This document shows, one piece after another, positions 61,914-64,000 of a stretch of 64,000 nt of DNA. Each line of letters begins with the position of its first letter. The first letter of the stretch is position 1. A program made the position numbers and the translations under genes. The notes beneath the pieces are model-generated. The model saw nothing but the letters and a program-made list of their open reading frames with translations. It did not search any database and had not been told where the DNA came from. The stretch is from Celeribacter sp. PS-C1 (lineage in GTDB: Bacteria > Pseudomonadota > Alphaproteobacteria > Rhodobacterales > Rhodobacteraceae). The stretch spans positions 62,001-126,000 of the forward strand of contig NZ_JAHXRW010000005.1 of assembly GCF_019429625.1 (NCBI RefSeq), given 5' to 3'.

Positions 61914-63272
61914 TCATCCGGCAGCAGCGCTGGCGCCGATCGAAATAATGGTTGGCGTGATCTGGTCGATCGTGCGCTTCCATCGTGTGATTGGTTGCTC
62001 GGCGATGAAGACGATGTCATTCGGGCGCAATTCGAACCGGGTGGCCAAGGTCAGTGCGGCGACGTTGCTCGTGTCAAGTTTCCAGGCCGTCAGCGAGTCG
62101 AATTCCATCGGATCCGTGGAACCACGCAGGACATAAACCTGACGCGGATCAGCAGTGGAGGACGCAAGGCCTCCGGCTCCCTCATAGAGCGCATCTGCAA
62201 GGCTCGCCTGACGCCCAAGCGGCAGGTCGAAACGTCCCTGCGTTTTCACTTCGCCGGTTAGGTACACATAGTCGCGCTCCGCAGCATCAAATTCGGTGAG
62301 GGCGCGGTAGTTGTCGCGGGCTTCGTTAAGTTGATCGCGACGCAGGGCGACCTCTGCCTGAAGCTGGGCCAGAGCCGTGGTGCGGGCGCCTTGGCGATAT
62401 TGCGCCAGTTGGATTTGCTGCGCGAAATATGCCGAGGCCTGATCGAGCTGATATGTGTCGTCGACGAAAATACTGTCACCGGGCTGGAGCACGATCTTCT
62501 TGATGCTGCTGTTGGAATAGAGTTCCTCAAGCGGAATTTGGTAAATCGTTCCGTCGCGATAGAGGCGCACTGAGGTGTAATCGAGGTTCGACGCCGTGGT
62601 TCCGCCCGTCGTTGCGAGCGCTTCGTCCAGATAGAGAGGGGTCAGGGTGATCGGTACAACGCCGGGATCTCTGACAGCACCACCGATAGAGACTTTCTTG
62701 GAATTGAATTGCGAAACCTCGAGGCTGAAGGTCGGCTCGATCTGGGCGGAGACCAGGCTTTGGAACAGTTTGGCTTCGGCCTCTTCGAGCGTCATGCCTG
62801 CGATGGACACGCGTCCGACGTCGGGGATCGCGATGCTGCCATCGTCCTGCACTGTATAGCCCTGACGGCTGTTTTGCGCGGCGAGCAGGCCAGACAGCTC
62901 TTCGATGGAATTGCCGGAGGGGGTGGCCAGAAGGATCACATCCCCAACACCGATCTTGTAGGGCTGAGGGGTGACATCGGGCGGAAGGCGTGTCTCAAGC
63001 GCATTCGGACGGGTTTGCGCCGTATAGGCGGGTTCGGGTACGGCGCCGGTGCCGCGAATGCCGCCGCCGGTGCCGCTTGTCATATTGAAGACGGCGGGCA
63101 GTTCGCGTGGCGCGTAGGACGACCTGTTGGCGACGAGCACGGACTGGGGCGTAACTTCCATGACGCGGACTTTCGCCTCATCCGTCGTTCCGGCGACAAC
63201 GCGCTGACTCTTATAAACTGTCCCACAGGAGGAGAGCGTCAAGGCGGTGAGAATAACAACTGCTATACGCAA
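61914..63272 (-). CDS. Polysaccharide export outer-membrane lipoprotein (Wza-like)
   Basis: A 452-residue outer-membrane polysaccharide export protein. It starts at TTG with a lipoprotein signal and lipobox LSSC (Cys16). The Poly_export domain (about 95-165, PYKIGVGDVILL) is followed by SLBB-type domains (VSIGGAVRDPG, VYLTGEVKTQGRF) with a predicted helical insert (about 290-325) between them, and a final hydrophobic helix near the end. It forms the export pore for the polymer made by this locus. Confidence 0.92.
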   Translation of the reverse strand: MRIAVVILTALTLSSCGTVYKSQRVVAGTTDEAKVRVMEVTPQSVLVANRSSYAPRELPAVFNMTSGTGGGIRGTGAVPEPAYTAQTRPNALETRLPPDVTPQPYKIGVGDVILLATPSGNSIEELSGLLAAQNSRQGYTVQDDGSIAIPDVGRVSIAGMTLEEAEAKLFQSLVSAQIEPTFSLEVSQFNSKKVSIGGAVRDPGVVPITLTPLYLDEALATTGGTTASNLDYTSVRLYRDGTIYQIPLEELYSNSSIKKIVLQPGDSIFVDDTYQLDQASAYFAQQIQLAQYRQGARTTALAQLQAEVALRRDQLNEARDNYRALTEFDAAERDYVYLTGEVKTQGRFDLPLGRQASLADALYEGAGGLASSTADPRQVYVLRGSTDPMEFDSLTAWKLDTSNVAALTLATRFELRPNDIVFIAEQPITRWKRTIDQITPTIISIGASAAAG

Positions 63273-63420
63273 GAATACAGGCCCCTATCTAAGGTCGGCG
63301 TTGCGTCTACGCATGGCGAAAAATTGCCATTCAAACCATTTGGTCTGGGGGCTAAGTCTTGGAATAGGCTTCTGCGCATCACATCCGCTTTCGTGTTTGT
63401 GTCAAAGTTAGGCGGTTCGA

Positions 63421-64000
63421 TCAGTTTGTATAATATTGGCTGCCATAGGCGCCGTAAGCGCCATAGCTGTCGCCATAGCCATAGTTTCGCATGCCTTTCG
63501 GGTCGATTTGGTTGAGCACCAGACCGTTGATCCGCCCCCCGACCATATCGAACATTCGCAAGGCGTCGCGCAGCTGTGTCTTGGAGGTTTTGTCCCAATG
63601 CACAGTGAACAGGACCGTGTCCGCGAGTTGGGCGACGACACGGGCGTCCGGCACGACGAGAACGGGCGGCGTGTCGATGATCACGATGTCATAGGTTTCA
63701 CGCGCCGTGTCGATAAAGCTCTTGAATTGCTGCGACGACAGGATGTCGGCAGCATTCACATCGGTCTGTTCGCTGATCAGAATATCCGCGCCGAGCACGG
63801 GATCATGAATGGCCGCTCCGGCGAGAGAGGTTTCTCCCGAGAGCACGGCCATCATGCCCTTGGCATCTTTGACGTCGAGGTATTGGCTAAAGACACGACG
63901 GCGAATGTCGCCCTCGATCAAAAGAACCTTTTTGCCCAGCCCGACGAAATTCTGCGCCAAGGCGAACGAGACGGTCGTCTTGCCCTCTCCCGGTAAGGCC
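63421..64000 (-). CDS. Tyrosine autokinase (BY-kinase), C-terminal part cut by window end
   Basis: The frame is open to the right edge, so the N-terminus lies outside. Visible in order: Walker A PGEGKTTVS, Walker A' IEGDIRRR, Walker B-like YDIVIIDTPPVLVVPDA. The C-terminal 22 residues contain seven tyrosines (YGYGDSYGAYGAYGS), the phosphorylated cluster of bacterial tyrosine kinases that control polymer length and export. It belongs with the Wza-like gene downstream. Confidence 0.93.
   Translation of the reverse strand, partial: ALPGEGKTTVSFALAQNFVGLGKKVLLIEGDIRRRVFSQYLDVKDAKGMMAVLSGETSLAGAAIHDPVLGADILISEQTDVNAADILSSQQFKSFIDTARETYDIVIIDTPPVLVVPDARVVAQLADTVLFTVHWDKTSKTQLRDALRMFDMVGGRINGLVLNQIDPKGMRNYGYGDSYGAYGAYGSQYYTN

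Overview
The window is a 64 kb, GC-rich, gene-dense chromosomal segment that looks like the roseobacter group of the Rhodobacteraceae (Alphaproteobacteria). The support is gene content and order: a smoEFGKS-mtlK polyol operon, uvrC-pgsA-moaD-moaE, pyrB to a pyrC-like gene with two small genes between them, a DmdC-type acyl-CoA dehydrogenase, a 44-residue subunit IV of aa3-type cytochrome oxidase, ETF:ubiquinone oxidoreductase, and a TPR gene abutting ispE. The genus cannot be fixed by eye. I see no rRNA, tRNA, insertion sequence, phage gene or CRISPR array.

Layout. 1-1134: end of an RND efflux pump and a TetR regulator. 1139-5864 (minus): a Pot-type ABC importer with an Asp/Glu racemase-like gene at its 3' end. 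6115-9340 (plus): an FCD-type GntR regulator, a GNAT protein, a HAD hydrolase and a SorC-type regulator. 9473-15864: sorbitol/mannitol uptake and oxidation. 15852-19145: zinc uptake (znuB, znuC, zur facing znuA across a shared operator region). 19231-21937: S49 peptidase, a 55-residue zinc-ribbon membrane protein, a Ca/Na antiporter and an SDR reductase. 22235-25861: uvrC, pgsA, moaD, moaE, rpiB. 25892-31909: OmpA-like protein, ubiA, rsmE, gshA. 31999-36345 (minus): DUF805, plsY, a catalytically dead dihydroorotase-like gene, two unknown membrane proteins, pyrB. 36464-42784: uracil-DNA glycosylase, moaB and a two-gene RND pump. 42816-49643: DsbD-like protein, YqgE, acyl-CoA dehydrogenase, MBL hydrolase, small genes and azlCD. 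49745-57641: a membrane/coiled-coil gene, greA, PAP2, ETF-QO, TPR, ispE, metallophosphatase. 57648-64000 (minus): exopolysaccharide functions (phosphomannomutase, GDP-mannose pyrophosphorylase, two small exported proteins, Wza-like export lipoprotein, and a tyrosine autokinase cut by the window edge).

Most genes are ordinary housekeeping or transport functions packed into operons with 4-base ATGA overlaps. The items that stand out are regulatory or variant: a terminator-like hairpin in the greA leader; a pseudo-dihydroorotase next to pyrB with two uncharacterised membrane proteins between them; a family-4-like uracil-DNA glycosylase that has lost most Fe-S cysteines; matched inverted repeats at the polyol and zinc promoters; hairpins between binding-protein and permease genes in both ABC operons; and two small exported proteins inside the polysaccharide locus. 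I found no clear defence island or wholly novel multi-gene system.
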